Below, piece by piece: positions 49,707 to 60,700 of a stretch of DNA of 64,000 nt. Position numbers and translations under genes: made by a program. The stretch is taken from assembly GCA_030248065.1 (NCBI GenBank), contig JASAMV010004178.1, positions 30,950 through 94,949 of the forward strand. Reading direction: 5' to 3'. Source of the DNA: Rhynchonema sp. JSB1_4. Taxonomy: Eukaryota; Nematoda; Chromadorea; Monhysterida; Xyalidae. Under the pieces are notes generated by a model, which saw only the letters and a program-made list of their open reading frames with translations, was not told the DNA's origin and did not search any database. The number at the start of each line of letters is the position of its first letter. Position 1 is the first letter of the stretch.

Positions 49707-50160
49707 AACGGATTTTTGCGTGCTGGGGGGAAGACTGATTATGGACTGGAAAATAAAACGGATTAAACGGAATCCAGCTGTAACTTAGTTCTGAACCAAG
49801 GCTTGGGCTTAGGCTTGAGCTCAGGCTTAGGCTTAGGCTTAGGCTTACGTTTGCGCACATATTTAGGCTTGAGCCTTGACTCAGGCTTAAACTTAGGCTT
49901 GGGCTTAGGCTGAATACATGCATGGCATGCACAGCACTCGTAATCAGCCTTCCCGGGAAACGGCCCTGGGGGGAAGGCTGATTATGCGGATTCCGTTTAA
50001 TCCGTTTTATTTTCAAATCCATAATCAGTCTTCCCCCCAGAGCCTCTGCAGGGTGCACTGATTACAATAGTAATCAGTCTTCCATCAACCAACCAGACAT
50101 ATCAGGATCGGCCCGAGGCCGAGCCCGCAGAGATCCGGCCCGGCCCGGCCCGGTCAGCCA
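49707..50160. repeat. Mosaic of inverted GAAGACTGATTAT repeats, TTAGGC-like run and GGCCC array
   Basis: GGGAAGACTGATTATGGACT then ATAAAACGGATTAAACGGA (49728) is inverted at 49985-50040. Between them, 49797-49916 is a degenerate (TTAGGC)n array, cleanest at 49823-49847. At 50110-50155 there is a short CGGCCC array. Confidence 0.7.
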
Positions 50161-50276
50161 ATTTTCAAGGGCTGAAAACCAGAAAAGTCCAAAAAGCTGA
50201 AAAAAATTCGAAAATTTTCTGCAGAATATTTGTTTTCACTGGTTGGTGTACAGCTGGGGGGTATGGGTGGGCGGGC

Positions 50277-50643
50277 ACAATACCCAATACCAATACCACC
50301 CAATACCAATACCAATACCAGTGTTTGGTATTGGTATTGGGTGTAATTCTGGTATTGGGTTGGGTATTGGTATTGAAGCTGGCCTGGTATTGGTATTGGG
50401 TTTGCCCAGGTATTGGGTCAAAACCAATACCCAATACTAATCCAGAAAAACCCAATACCAAACCAATACCAAACCCAATACCTGACTCAAAACCCAATAC
50501 CAAACCAATACCAAACCCAATACCAACCCAATACCAGACCAAAAACCCAATACCAAACCAATACTAAGACCAATACCCAATACCCAATACCAATACCAAC
50601 CCAATACCCAATACTCAATACCAATACCAACCCAATACCAAAC
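50277..50643. repeat. CCAATA/CCAATACC satellite with an internal inversion
   Basis: The unit reads CCAATACC at 50277-50321, flips to GGTATTGG from 50328 to about 50418, then returns to CCAATACC to 50643. The array can form long hairpins. Further blocks are at 51533-51618, 52025-52048 and 52434-52527, split by hAT-like insertions. Confidence 0.88.
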
Positions 50644-51531
50644 CAGTGCTGTGGCTGGGGGGGGGGGGGGGGGGGGTCCCCCCAATGGTACCCTACCCGC
50701 CCCGGCCTGGTGGTACGCTACCCCCCTACCCGCCCCGCTCTGGTACCCTACCCCCCCTACCCGCCCCGCCCTGGTACCCTACCCGCCCCGATTTTTACCC
50801 CCAAAATGCCCATTTTTCGGTCAAAAATGCCCAAATTTCGACCGAAAACCCTAAAAAGTGCAAAAAATTTCGCGCTGCGCGCGATATATGTACTTTTTAG
50901 TACCGTAAAAACCTAAATAGAAGGGGGGGGGCTCTATTAACTCACTGACCCCATTTTGGGGGGGCTCTATTACGGGGGGGGCTCTATTCCGGGGGGGCCT
51001 CTATTAATTCACTGACCCGAACCTGAAAAATTGTTCCCAGAAATACCCCCAAAAACCCCTAAAAACGGGTTTGAAAGGATGTTTTTTCGCTTGCAACCGC
51101 ATTTATTCGTGTCTATTCGTCAATAGGAGGCGTATTATGTGCTCTGAACAAACAACAAACGTGCATAAATGTACCTGTACACCACTATCAAGCCTTAATA
51201 CACTACAGTATAGGGGATGTTACTTTGGGGGGGGGCTCTATTCCGGGGGGGGGGCTCTATTAATTCACTGACCCCTTTTTGGGGGGGCTGTATTACGGGG
51301 GGGCTCTATTCCGGGGGGGGGGGGGGCTGTATTTAGGTTTTTACGGTACATAAAAACAGGCACGCGAAAAAACTTGTGTTGTACCCTACCCGCCCCGAAA
51401 AATCTTCCCCCCTCCCCCCCCAAACCGGATTTCCCCCCCCCCCCAAGATCCCAGGTACACTACCCCCCTACCCGCCCCGATTTTTTCCACCTATGTACCC
51501 TACCCGCCCCGCAAAAGTAGCCACAGCACTG
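50644..51531. mobile_element. hAT-like element in the satellite, perfect 8-bp duplication
   Basis: Ends CAGTGCTGTGGCT and AGCCACAGCACTG, with TACCAAAC duplicated at 50636-50643 and 51532-51539. It contains a 22-base G run, repeats of CCCTACCCGCCCCG, and the whole second G-run MITE (50901-51348), so it is an older host for that insertion. Confidence 0.88.
50901..51348. mobile_element. Tc1/mariner-like MITE with G-run arrays, copy 2
   Basis: Same ends and core as 49265-49706. Differences are mainly in G-run lengths plus a few core substitutions. Nested in the hAT-like element 50644-51531. Confidence 0.85.
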
Positions 51532-51618
51532 TACCAAACCCAATACCAGGCACTTCAGTAGTATTGATCTGGTATTGGGTATTGGTATTGGTATTGGGTC
51601 TCACCCGGTATTGGTATT

Positions 51619-52024
51619 CAGTGTAGTTCCTGGTCCGGAGGGGGAACAGACGTACCCTCCACTATTTTCGGAGGGGGAACAGACGTACCTACCTGGGGGG
51701 GAAGGGGGGGGGGAAGTCGCAATTGGGGGGGGGGACGGAAAAAAGTCATTTTTTGAGGTCGAAAAATTGGACTATTTTTGCCTTCTTTTGCGAAAAATCC
51801 CCTATAAAAAGGGTATTTTGGCGTTTTTTTGGAGGTTTCACCGCACGTTTACCTATTTTTGGCCTAAAACTGCCTATTTGAGGCCTAAATTTGCCCCATT
51901 TAGGAACAAATTGGGGGCGCAGACGTACCCGGCGGGGGAACAGTGGGGCAGGCGGACCCCGGAGGGGGACCAGACCTACCCGCGGGGGGGGTCCCCCCCC
52001 CCCCCTCCCCCAGGAACTACACTG
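51619..52024. mobile_element. hAT-like element, CAGTGTAGTTCCTGG ends
   Basis: Inverted ends CAGTGTAGTTCCTGG / CCAGGAACTACACTG-type with TTGGTATT duplicated on both sides (51611-51618, 52025-52032). The interior has GGAGGGGGAACAGACGTACC-type repeats. The same end word recurs at 53205 and 54580. Confidence 0.85.
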
Positions 52025-52048
52025 TTGGTATTGGGTATTGGTATTGGG

Positions 52049-52433
52049 CAGTGATGTGGTTGGGGGGGGGTATGGGGGGGTATTACCCCCCCAACTGCTA
52101 GGTAGCTTTCTTGCTCCGAAACCCATACCCCCCCAAACTGGCTAGCTAGCTTTCTTGCTCCGGTCACCAAGTAAAAAAAGTGTTGATTTTAGTGCCAAAA
52201 TGACCATTTTATGGGCCAAAATGGTCAAATTCGTTCAAATTTTCTCACACGTGCACAAAAATACGCATTTTAAGGCTTATTTTAGCATAATTTCGACCAA
52301 TTTTTATACCCCTGTTTTTGACTTCTGGACCAATACCCCCCCCCAAATCCGGGTACCCGGCTAGCTAGCTAGCTTTCTTGCGCCGGACCCCTCCAGCTAG
52401 CTAGCTTTCTTGCTCGGACCAACTACATCACTG
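52049..52433. mobile_element. hAT-like element with CTAGCTAGCTTTCTTGC repeats
   Basis: Ends CAGTGATGTGGTTGG and CCAACTACATCACTG, with GTATTGGG duplicated (52041-52048, 52434-52441). Four to five copies of GCTAGCTAGCTTTCTTGC-like units sit near both ends. Confidence 0.85.
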
Positions 52434-52527
52434 GTATTGGGTCACCAAATTGGTATTGGTATTGGGTATTGGGTATTGGTACAGGACCGGTATTGGTATT
52501 GGGTATTGGTATTGGGTGTCAAAAGTG

Positions 52528-53054
52528 GTATTGTGCCCAGGCCTACTGGGGGGGAAGGGTAGGTAGGTAGATTGACGCGCCATCCTGATGCAGTACGTAA
52601 GTCGCCGCCCCGGTTGGTACGGTAGGTTGATTGCAGGCAGGCTTTTTTGGTGGTACGGTACAGTGGGTTGATTGCAAAGGCCTGGGTATGGGATGGGTAG
52701 CTTGCTTCTTTCTTCAAAACGATGACTGAAAAGATCAAGAACTAGGAAATGTTATTGCGCGAAGCGCAAAAATTTTGAAAATTTTGGTTCAAAAAATGGT
52801 AATTTCGTTCGAATTTAGGCATACCAGGCCGGAGGGCCGGACCGGGCCGGGCTACTCGGCCCGGCCCGGCTCGGTCCCCCCAAATCTCCGGCCCGGCCCG
52901 GTCGACCATGTCCAAAATCGCGGCCCGGCCCGTTTCCGATCTCTGGATCAGAGGTCGCATTCGGACGGCCCGAGCCACCAAATCTCCGGCCCGGCCCGAC
53001 CCTCCAAATCTCCATCCCGCCCGATTGCGACCTTTGATTGAGGTTCCGTGATTT
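52528..53054. repeat. Repeat mosaic with CGGCCC-rich block
   Basis: Includes GGTACGGTAGGTTGATTGC-type units (52610-52675) and a strongly GC block of GGCCCGGCCCG-type repeats (52826-53010). No coding support. Confidence 0.6.
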
Positions 53055-53202
53055 TAGGGCCCAGCGTGCATTAGGGCCCACGCTACGCTACATTAGGGCC
53101 CGCGTGCATTAGGGCCCACGTGCATTAGGGCCCACGTGCATTAGGGCCCGCGTGCATTAGGGCCCAGTGTGCATTAGAGCCCAGGTTGCATTAAGGCCCA
53201 GC
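53055..53202. repeat. 16-bp minisatellite
   Basis: About nine units of GTGCATTAGGGCCCAC-type sequence with small variations (ACGTGCATTAGGGCCC, GTGTGCATTAGAGCCC). Confidence 0.85.
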
Positions 53203-53489
53203 AGTGTAGTTCCTGGCCGGCGCGCCGTGTGTACCTACCCCTTTTTTTCGTGCGGCGGTTGGTGTACCTACCTCCCTGGGGGGAAGGGGGGGAAGACCCA
53301 AATTCAGGAAAAAGTCACTTTTTGAGGTCGAAAATTTGACCGATTTTTGGCCCTTTTTGGAAAAAATTCTCCATAAAAATGGTATTTTGGCGACTTTTGA
53401 CAACATCGACCTAAAAATCGCCAATTTTGGGTTTAAAAATTCCCATTTTAGGCCTAAAATTGCCTATTTTAGGCAAAAATTGAGGCGGT

Positions 53490-53920
53490 TACCGTATTGT
53501 CGGAAATAGAACCCCCCCCCATTAATTGACCCCCCCCCATTAATTGAACCCCCCTAAATGGCTCGAAATCAAAAATAGAACCCCCCATTAATTGACCCCC
53601 CCATTAATAGAACCCCACCCCCAACCTTCACCGTATCACAGATTAGTGGTATGGTAGGGCTGTGTTGTTGTGTCAAACGTTGTTTAAGCTTGCGTACACA
53701 ACAGAACACAGCTTTTTAAGCATAATCGACGCTGTTAAAGGTAGAAAATACCGAAAACAAGCCATTTTTAAGGGCATTATTAACAATGATTTTTTTCGTC
53801 GGGGGGCCAAATGAAAAATATAACCCCCCCAATAATTGACCCCCCCCATAAATTGAACCCCCCAAAATGACCCCAGTGAAAAAAATAGACCCCCCGGGTT
53901 CTATTTCCGACAATACGGTA
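53490..53920. mobile_element. Tc1/mariner-like MITE with C-run arrays
   Basis: Ends TACCGTATTGTCGGAAATAG and CTATTTCCGACAATACGGTA are inverted repeats with TA at the outside. Internal blocks read CCCCCCATTAATTGA, repeated several times on both sides. Same architecture as the G-run MITEs, with different sequence. Confidence 0.85.
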
Positions 53921-54728
53921 GTGTACCTGGGGCGGCGGTTAGTCTACTCGTATGAAATCGGTATTTTTCACTCCAAATAGGCAAAAAAGCGCGCGAAATT
54001 AGCGCTTTAGAGTACGTTTTCATCAATATTTAAACCTAAAAAATTTTGTTCCCCCTCGCTCGGCCGGTACAGCAGGTAGGTTGCCACCCCACATTTTTTT
54101 GTGGTACAGCAGGTTGCCGCCCCGCCTGGGTAGCTAGGTACACCACTGCGGGGACGGGGAGGTACACTAACCGCCGCTCGGAAAAAGAGGTAGGTACACT
54201 GCTCCCAATGGTGTAGCTGGGGTCCCCCCCTAGGTACAGTAGGTAGGTTGCCGCCCCTCCCCCCTGGTACAGTAGGTAGGTTGCCGCCCCACCTAACTTT
54301 TCACCCAAAACATTCATTTTTGGCTTAAAATTGCATAAAATTAGCATATTTGTCTGCAAATAGGCGAAAAATCGCGCGCTGCGCGCGAAATTAGTGTTTT
54401 GGGCTGTATTTTCTTCAGTATTTAGACAAAAAATTTCGGTTTCCAGATGACCCCCCAAGTGGTACGACCCCGGACCCCCCTAGCTCGGCTGGTACAGTAG
54501 GTAGGTTGCCGCCCCGCATTTTGGGTGGTACAGTAGGTTGCCGCCCCGCCTGGGTAGCTACACCACTGCTGCTCCCCAGTGTAGTTCCTGACTTTTTGAT
54601 TTCCCAACGACACCACTGCTTTCCCTTCACGGTCAAGTGTTTTTTTGCAGATCATCTCCCATAAAAATTGTGGCGAAAACACATCTCAATCTCAATTTGA
54701 AACGGAATACGTACGTTTCAACACGTTG
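53921..54728. repeat. Repeat cluster ending at the TM9SF2 5' region
   Basis: Repeated GGTACAGTAGGTAGGTTGCC units (54063, 54240, 54270, 54490, 54525) alternate with CACCACTG/CAGTG ends. One element at about 54207-54557 has GGTGTAGCTGGG ends inverted as GGGTAGCTACACC, with CTGCTCC at both flanks. The last 100 bases are probably TM9SF2 5' UTR or leader intron. Confidence 0.6.
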
Positions 54729-57700
54729 ATGATGAATTCGCGCTGTCTTCTAATTCTACCCCTGTTGTTGTCACACTCATTTGCATTTTATTTGCCTGGT
54801 CTGGCGCCTGTCAATTATTGCAAAAAAGGACACACTTCACCAACGTGCAAGGTTGCGGACTTGTTTGAATTAGCTGTCCTTGCTTGTTATCTTGTAAATA
54901 TTTTATTGAAATTTCAGTCCAATTTGACTGTGTTCGTTAATCGTCTGGATTCGGATCAATCGGTGATTCCGTTCGAATATCATCAGTAAGTCTCCATCCT
55001 TTCTTGACAGAACGATTATTACAGAACATTTTTTCATAATTTCTGTGATTTTCAGTTTCGATTTTTGCGTGGCCGATGAAACAGAAAGCCCGGTGGAGAA
55101 TCTGGGCCAGGTTTTGTTCGGCGAACGAATTCGACCGTCGCCTTATCAGGTGGCCTATTTTTTTTATCTTTTTCGAAAAAGTTTTATTTCCAAAAAGATT
55201 CCAAATGCATGTTGTATTTACAGATAAACTTTGGCGAAAGCAAAGAATGTGCATTGTTGTGCGAGAAATCGTACAAATCAGGTGAACCAAATGTGGACAA
55301 TAAATTGAAGCTTCTGCATCGCGGCATCAAAATGAACTATCAACATCATTGGTTGGTCATTCAAAAATATTATTCTTGAAACAACAACTTTCGCGCTTCG
55401 TTGAATTGACAGTCCTCCAATATTCACTAAAAGTACGCGACGCCCATAAAACCACGTGGTCTGTTCCGGAGCCCTGAAATCGACTTTTATGCAGAGTAGT
55501 TTGCATTCTTAGCTTGGTTTTTCACACAATAACATCCAGAGATAAAATAGTAAACGACCAAACGGGCATGAATTTCATCGGGCGATTCATGTACAGGATT
55601 GTTGACAACATGCCAGTGGCGTTCTGCTGGATCAGTCAACAGGACGAACGTGTTTGCAACACTGGCTTCCCAATGGGATGCTATGTGACGCCGGACGGGA
55701 AACCGAAAGACGCCTGTGTGCTTAGTGTTAGTCGTTGCATGGGTTGGTTGAGGATTGTTTGCTGTGTGACGAAGTTTGATGAATATCAAGACGTTTGTTT
55801 TTTTGTGTTGGGATATCATTCTTCGTGGAACATCAGCAGTTCTTGACACAACATCTGGCGTCACGATCGTATAAAAACAGTCTCCCGCTGATTTATGAAT
55901 TAGTTTTGCTGACTCGTTCGAGAATAATTTGAGGGAATCTCGAGGCTCCTTTCAATCTTAATCTCTTAATTTCATTGTTGACGTCAAAAAAGCGCGAGTC
56001 ATATGCCGCAATTAGAAAACTTGATATCGGTAAGACCAAGACTTATGGAAACGAAAATAAAGTTTGAACGAAATCTTGGCATCCAATCCAAAGTTTGCTT
56101 GATGCGCATGATATGACAAGCTTTGTTGACGAAAGCTTAGTTTGAAGTCGTTCCTTAGCTGTTCAGATGATCAGTGCTCGTGTCCCAAAATGAATAAACG
56201 CGTTGTATTCAGAGGCTAGATAATCTGAATTTGCTTGTTGTTTCACACGTGCTTGACCTCAACTGATCTGTTGTGATTGATGTTTGATGTCGAGGTTCCT
56301 TGATCTGTCTGAAAATGAAAGTATTGATTTATAACTAAAAAATAACTAACCTTGCAGTCGGCATACAACCAGCCGGATTCGTACTACATCTTCAATCACG
56401 TCGATATCGAAATCAGTTTCCGTGACATGACGACCGACCCGAACTTCCTCGACCATCCCGTCGGTGGACGAATTATTTCCGTGAAAGTGCAACCAAGAAG
56501 GTTCAGCGTTTTTATTGCTTTTCGTTTTGATCTTGTTTGATTATTTAATGTATTGCCTGTGGACCAGCACCTTTGTGCGAAACAATTGATGTTTTATTGG
56601 TTCTTCCACTTATTGGAAGCACCTGTCGATTGGAACGATGATGGCCCGGTGCACCGCTGGGCTGTGGAAACAGGCAAAACTCGTTGCCGTCATACACCGA
56701 TTACAATAAAATCATCTGTATTTAGCATTGCACACGAGTCGAAAGACAAATTGGACTGCGGCCTGAACGCAAAACCGCTGCCAATGAAACAGGGGCAGAA
56801 GGACTTCTCTATCAAATACTCGTATACGGTGAAATTCACGGTCAGTTTTATTTATCAGTGATTCATTTATGTTTATGTACGTATGATATTTTCCTAATTC
56901 AAATATTTCGTTGCAGGAAACCGACCTGAAATGGTCTAGTCGTTGGGATTATATCCTCGACTCGATGCATCACACGAATATTCAGTGGTTCAGGTGTGTT
57001 GTTGTAAAATGTTTTGGTTGTGCTGTTTATTAGTTGCTCAACTTTTCACAACCCACCACCCGCCAAATTATATTCCAAATTCCAGTATTCTCAACTCTCT
57101 GGTCATCGTGCTGTTCCTCAGCGGCATGGTTGCCATGATCATGATGCGTACATTGCACAGGGATATTGCACGATACAATCAATTGGACAATGTGGTTTGG
57201 TTGTTTTTGTTGATTTTAAGTTTTATTAATGGTTTGTAAACAGTTGTAAGAAAGTTAGCACGTTGAAGTGGAACTAAGTTTGATCAGATTCAGAGTTGCT
57301 TGCATCGGTTCAAATAAATTGCAAAACGCCCCAGCCTTGTAATGCATTGTAATGCAAGGCAGTTTTGGTGACATGACCACAGAAATAAACAAAATTGCAT
57401 CCAGTGAATGCAAAGCACCATTTTCATGACCGCTGTAAGCTAAAGCAAAGTCTTTCGTGACCACTATAACCTGAAGCAAAGCTTGAAACATCACACCATC
57501 AGGACGACGCACAAGAGGAATTCGGTTGGAAGTTGGTGCACGGCGATGTGTTCCGCCCCCCTCGTCGTGGCATGTTGCTGTCGGTGTTCTTGGGTAGTGG
57601 CTCGCAGATATTGTGCATGGCCGTGATTACCTTGCGTTAGTTTATGTGCACGTTTACGTTTATTTTTTTGGTTTGCCGAAGATTTTGAGCCATTTTGCAT

Positions 57701-60700
57701 GTTTTTTTTACTTTTTTGTGTGTCACATACTCTACCAACCGCGACAATATGCAATATTTACAAATTTATACACCATCAAGCATTATGAGACACGTAATAC
57801 ACTCGAGTAATCTCAGTTTGTGCAAATCAATACAAGAAAAGGCTGGTTAACCAATTGTGGACCTCCCGGTTAAATTGTGAACTGAACACAACTAAGTGTA
57901 CGAGGCATGAATCAACTAACTAGGCGCTCTATCGGCTTTTTGTAAGTGCATAAATCAACGGAACTAAAAAGCAGATACTAAGGATTTCACGGGATTATTA
58001 GATCACGGTCAGGTAGATTCACAGTGCTTCTACTGGGACAATGGCTTATACGTGCGTATCCCGTTAGAACATGAGATTATTTCAGTTAGCACAACTTGGC
58101 CTATTTACAGTGTGTTCTTCACACAGACGGGATTATGTACAAAAACAACATTGATACGAGATTATGGCAAGTAGCTACCAAAATACTTACATTATCATTC
58201 CGATCTGATGAGAAAAATTCAAAAGACACCGTCTACTAAACAGCTTCCTCATTTAGTTTTGCATCGGCAGAGTTATAAGTGCTGGTCTCAGCCGGACAGT
58301 ACATTGGCAGTTGCGCTTCATCGGTGACCAGGGTCATGGTTTCGGTCTCGATGTGCACACTTTCCAGCTCGAGACCACAACTTGTGCTCGGTGCATGCTC
58401 CTGACCCTGAGCGGCAGCGCCTCGTTCCAGATCAGAACATGCACTCTGTGTGGCACTGGGTGCTGTCCCTGAGACGACACTTCGTGGTGTTGGTATCATT
58501 GCGGCACTGCTCGCCCCGGAACTGGCCGCAGCGACGTTGTTGCCCAGTATGACCTCTGCTTGGGGATACCTGGACGGGGTGAAACCAGAACTTCACTATT
58601 TTGGAACATTTGCGCAGGCCTACATTAGATTTAGGCTTAGATGCAAAGTCCACCCAGAAATGCCCTGGTTCGTACCTTGCCAGCAGCCAAGCGAACTTGA
58701 CGATACAGACGCACATGAGCACCAACAACAGACCATGAACGGCGAATCCAGTGTGTTTGGTGGTGGCTGACGCGGGCAGTGCGTTGATGGCCAGCACACA
58801 CAGACCGCAAATGAACACCACCAGCACACATAGCAGCAACATGCACGTCACGGTGGTGGCACGCGGGGGCCAGCCCGGTTGGAAGTGCTTAGACTGCAAA
58901 TTGGACCGACTGTGAACTACTACTACGGCTTTTAGAATGTTCAGGCTTTTTATGTGCAGAATGATGTGCACAACGTTGGGTGACATCACTGGGATGATTG
59001 AGAGGTCTATCGATGACCAATACGAAAATTGGAAATGGCCAAAGTTCAACACTAACCAAGTGGACAAGCAACAACTGAGCCGCAGTCTCACCCAGCCACC
59101 CAGCAATCCTTCTAAACGAAACGCAACCGTTCCCAACCTTCAAGCACGTTGTGGGTCGTTGCCAGCCGGCCTGACACAGTTCGCATTTTGCGCGTGTGAG
59201 ACAGGCGTTGATACGTCGTGACTCAATGAGACACGTTGGATGGACGTACGCAGTTGTACCGCGACATTGGCAGGGTCGACTTAGGTCACCCTTGGACCCG
59301 TGACAGTACCGACATTGGGGGGATGGAGGGTGGACGGAACCGGGCGTGGTTAGGGTATTGTGAGTGGTGCTTGTTGACTCCATAGTTGTCAATCGTGTCA
59401 CAAGGAAACGGGTTTACAGTCACAATCACATGCTGGTGGTGGCGGCTAGATCTCCTGAGATGACTGTCTTGTTCGTATTCTGGCGTTTTCTGAAAATAAT
59501 ACAGCAACCCATAATCTGCGTTCGCTGATGTGTGCTGTACTGTGCACACGCAGCAACAACTGTGGGTGAATTTTACGAAAACAAGCAGAGAACGGATGCG
59601 CATGTTTTGACCGTCAGTTTTGCAACAAACAAACAACAGCACCGGCTTGTGCTGCTTTTTTGTGAATCATGGCTGGGAAAATGTAAAAACGTTCAACCAT
59701 CGAGTTGTTTTTTCGTGTATGGACCCGCAGGCAGGATATGTGCGCTGCCGCCGATCAACAAAAGCTGCTTCGGCTTTATCGCGGCACCTGTTTTGCAATA
59801 TGAGTAGTTTCCGTGATTGACAGCTGAGATAAAGCCAAGAACAGGCTCCAAATCTCACTCTACAAAATGCAAAACAACAACAATAACCGCCGCTCGTAAA
59901 TATACGACGTAAACAAGCCTTGGCGCCTCCAGGCTCGGCCAAAAAAGACGAAGTGATCCCCCGATGTGTTTGGTGCCGAAACTCCAATTCTTGGTCTGGA
60001 GGCATCTATGATGCGATTGGGAACTGTTTGTGCGCTATGTGGGCTGGTTCAAAACTCGCAAAATGCTGTGTTTCTGCCCAGAAGGCGTTTTTCGTACTTT
60101 TTCCTGCGTGTCTTGCTCCTGCTCCGATGCTTTCTAATGCAAGGCCCGCCGGGCTAGCTGAAGCTCACTGACTTGCCTGTGCTTTCATAGACGCAAGAAG
60201 ACGCATCGTATCTTCTTGTGCGGCTTACGAGTTACGCAACGCACGTGTCTACTTTTGTGAGTGTTGCTTGCTGTGTGTGCCTGCCTGTAAGCACCAGCGG
60301 CAGCAGTTTATGAAGACCAAAATCGACCAGGAACCTCAACCACATACATATTATACATACGGTTTACAGACTTTGACTCACTTTAGGGCATGCCTATCTG
60401 GGCTTGCTCATCTACACGTATCTGATGCGGTGCTTGCGCACCATGCAAGGTAAAAATGAGCAGTGATGCTATAGATCACGAAACTGACCGATTCAAAATT
60501 ATCAGATATTTCGTACATCAGATATTTCGTTCTACAACGCCAAAATCAAAATGCAGCCAGCTCTGCACAACTGGGTTTAGATTGGTGTGGTCGCAGAGAC
60601 AACGCAGTGCAAGCGCGTGCCGGGATGGCAGTATTTGGGGCTCTGTTTTGGGTGCTGAGGTCATTTATCACACCTTATTCGCCGTCGTATGCTTACAACG

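Noticed and set aside
50413..50916. 167-codon frame of Pro/Asn/Tyr/Gln repeats
   Set aside because: Translation of the CCAATA satellite and G-run sequence; open in several frames because the repeat lacks stops.
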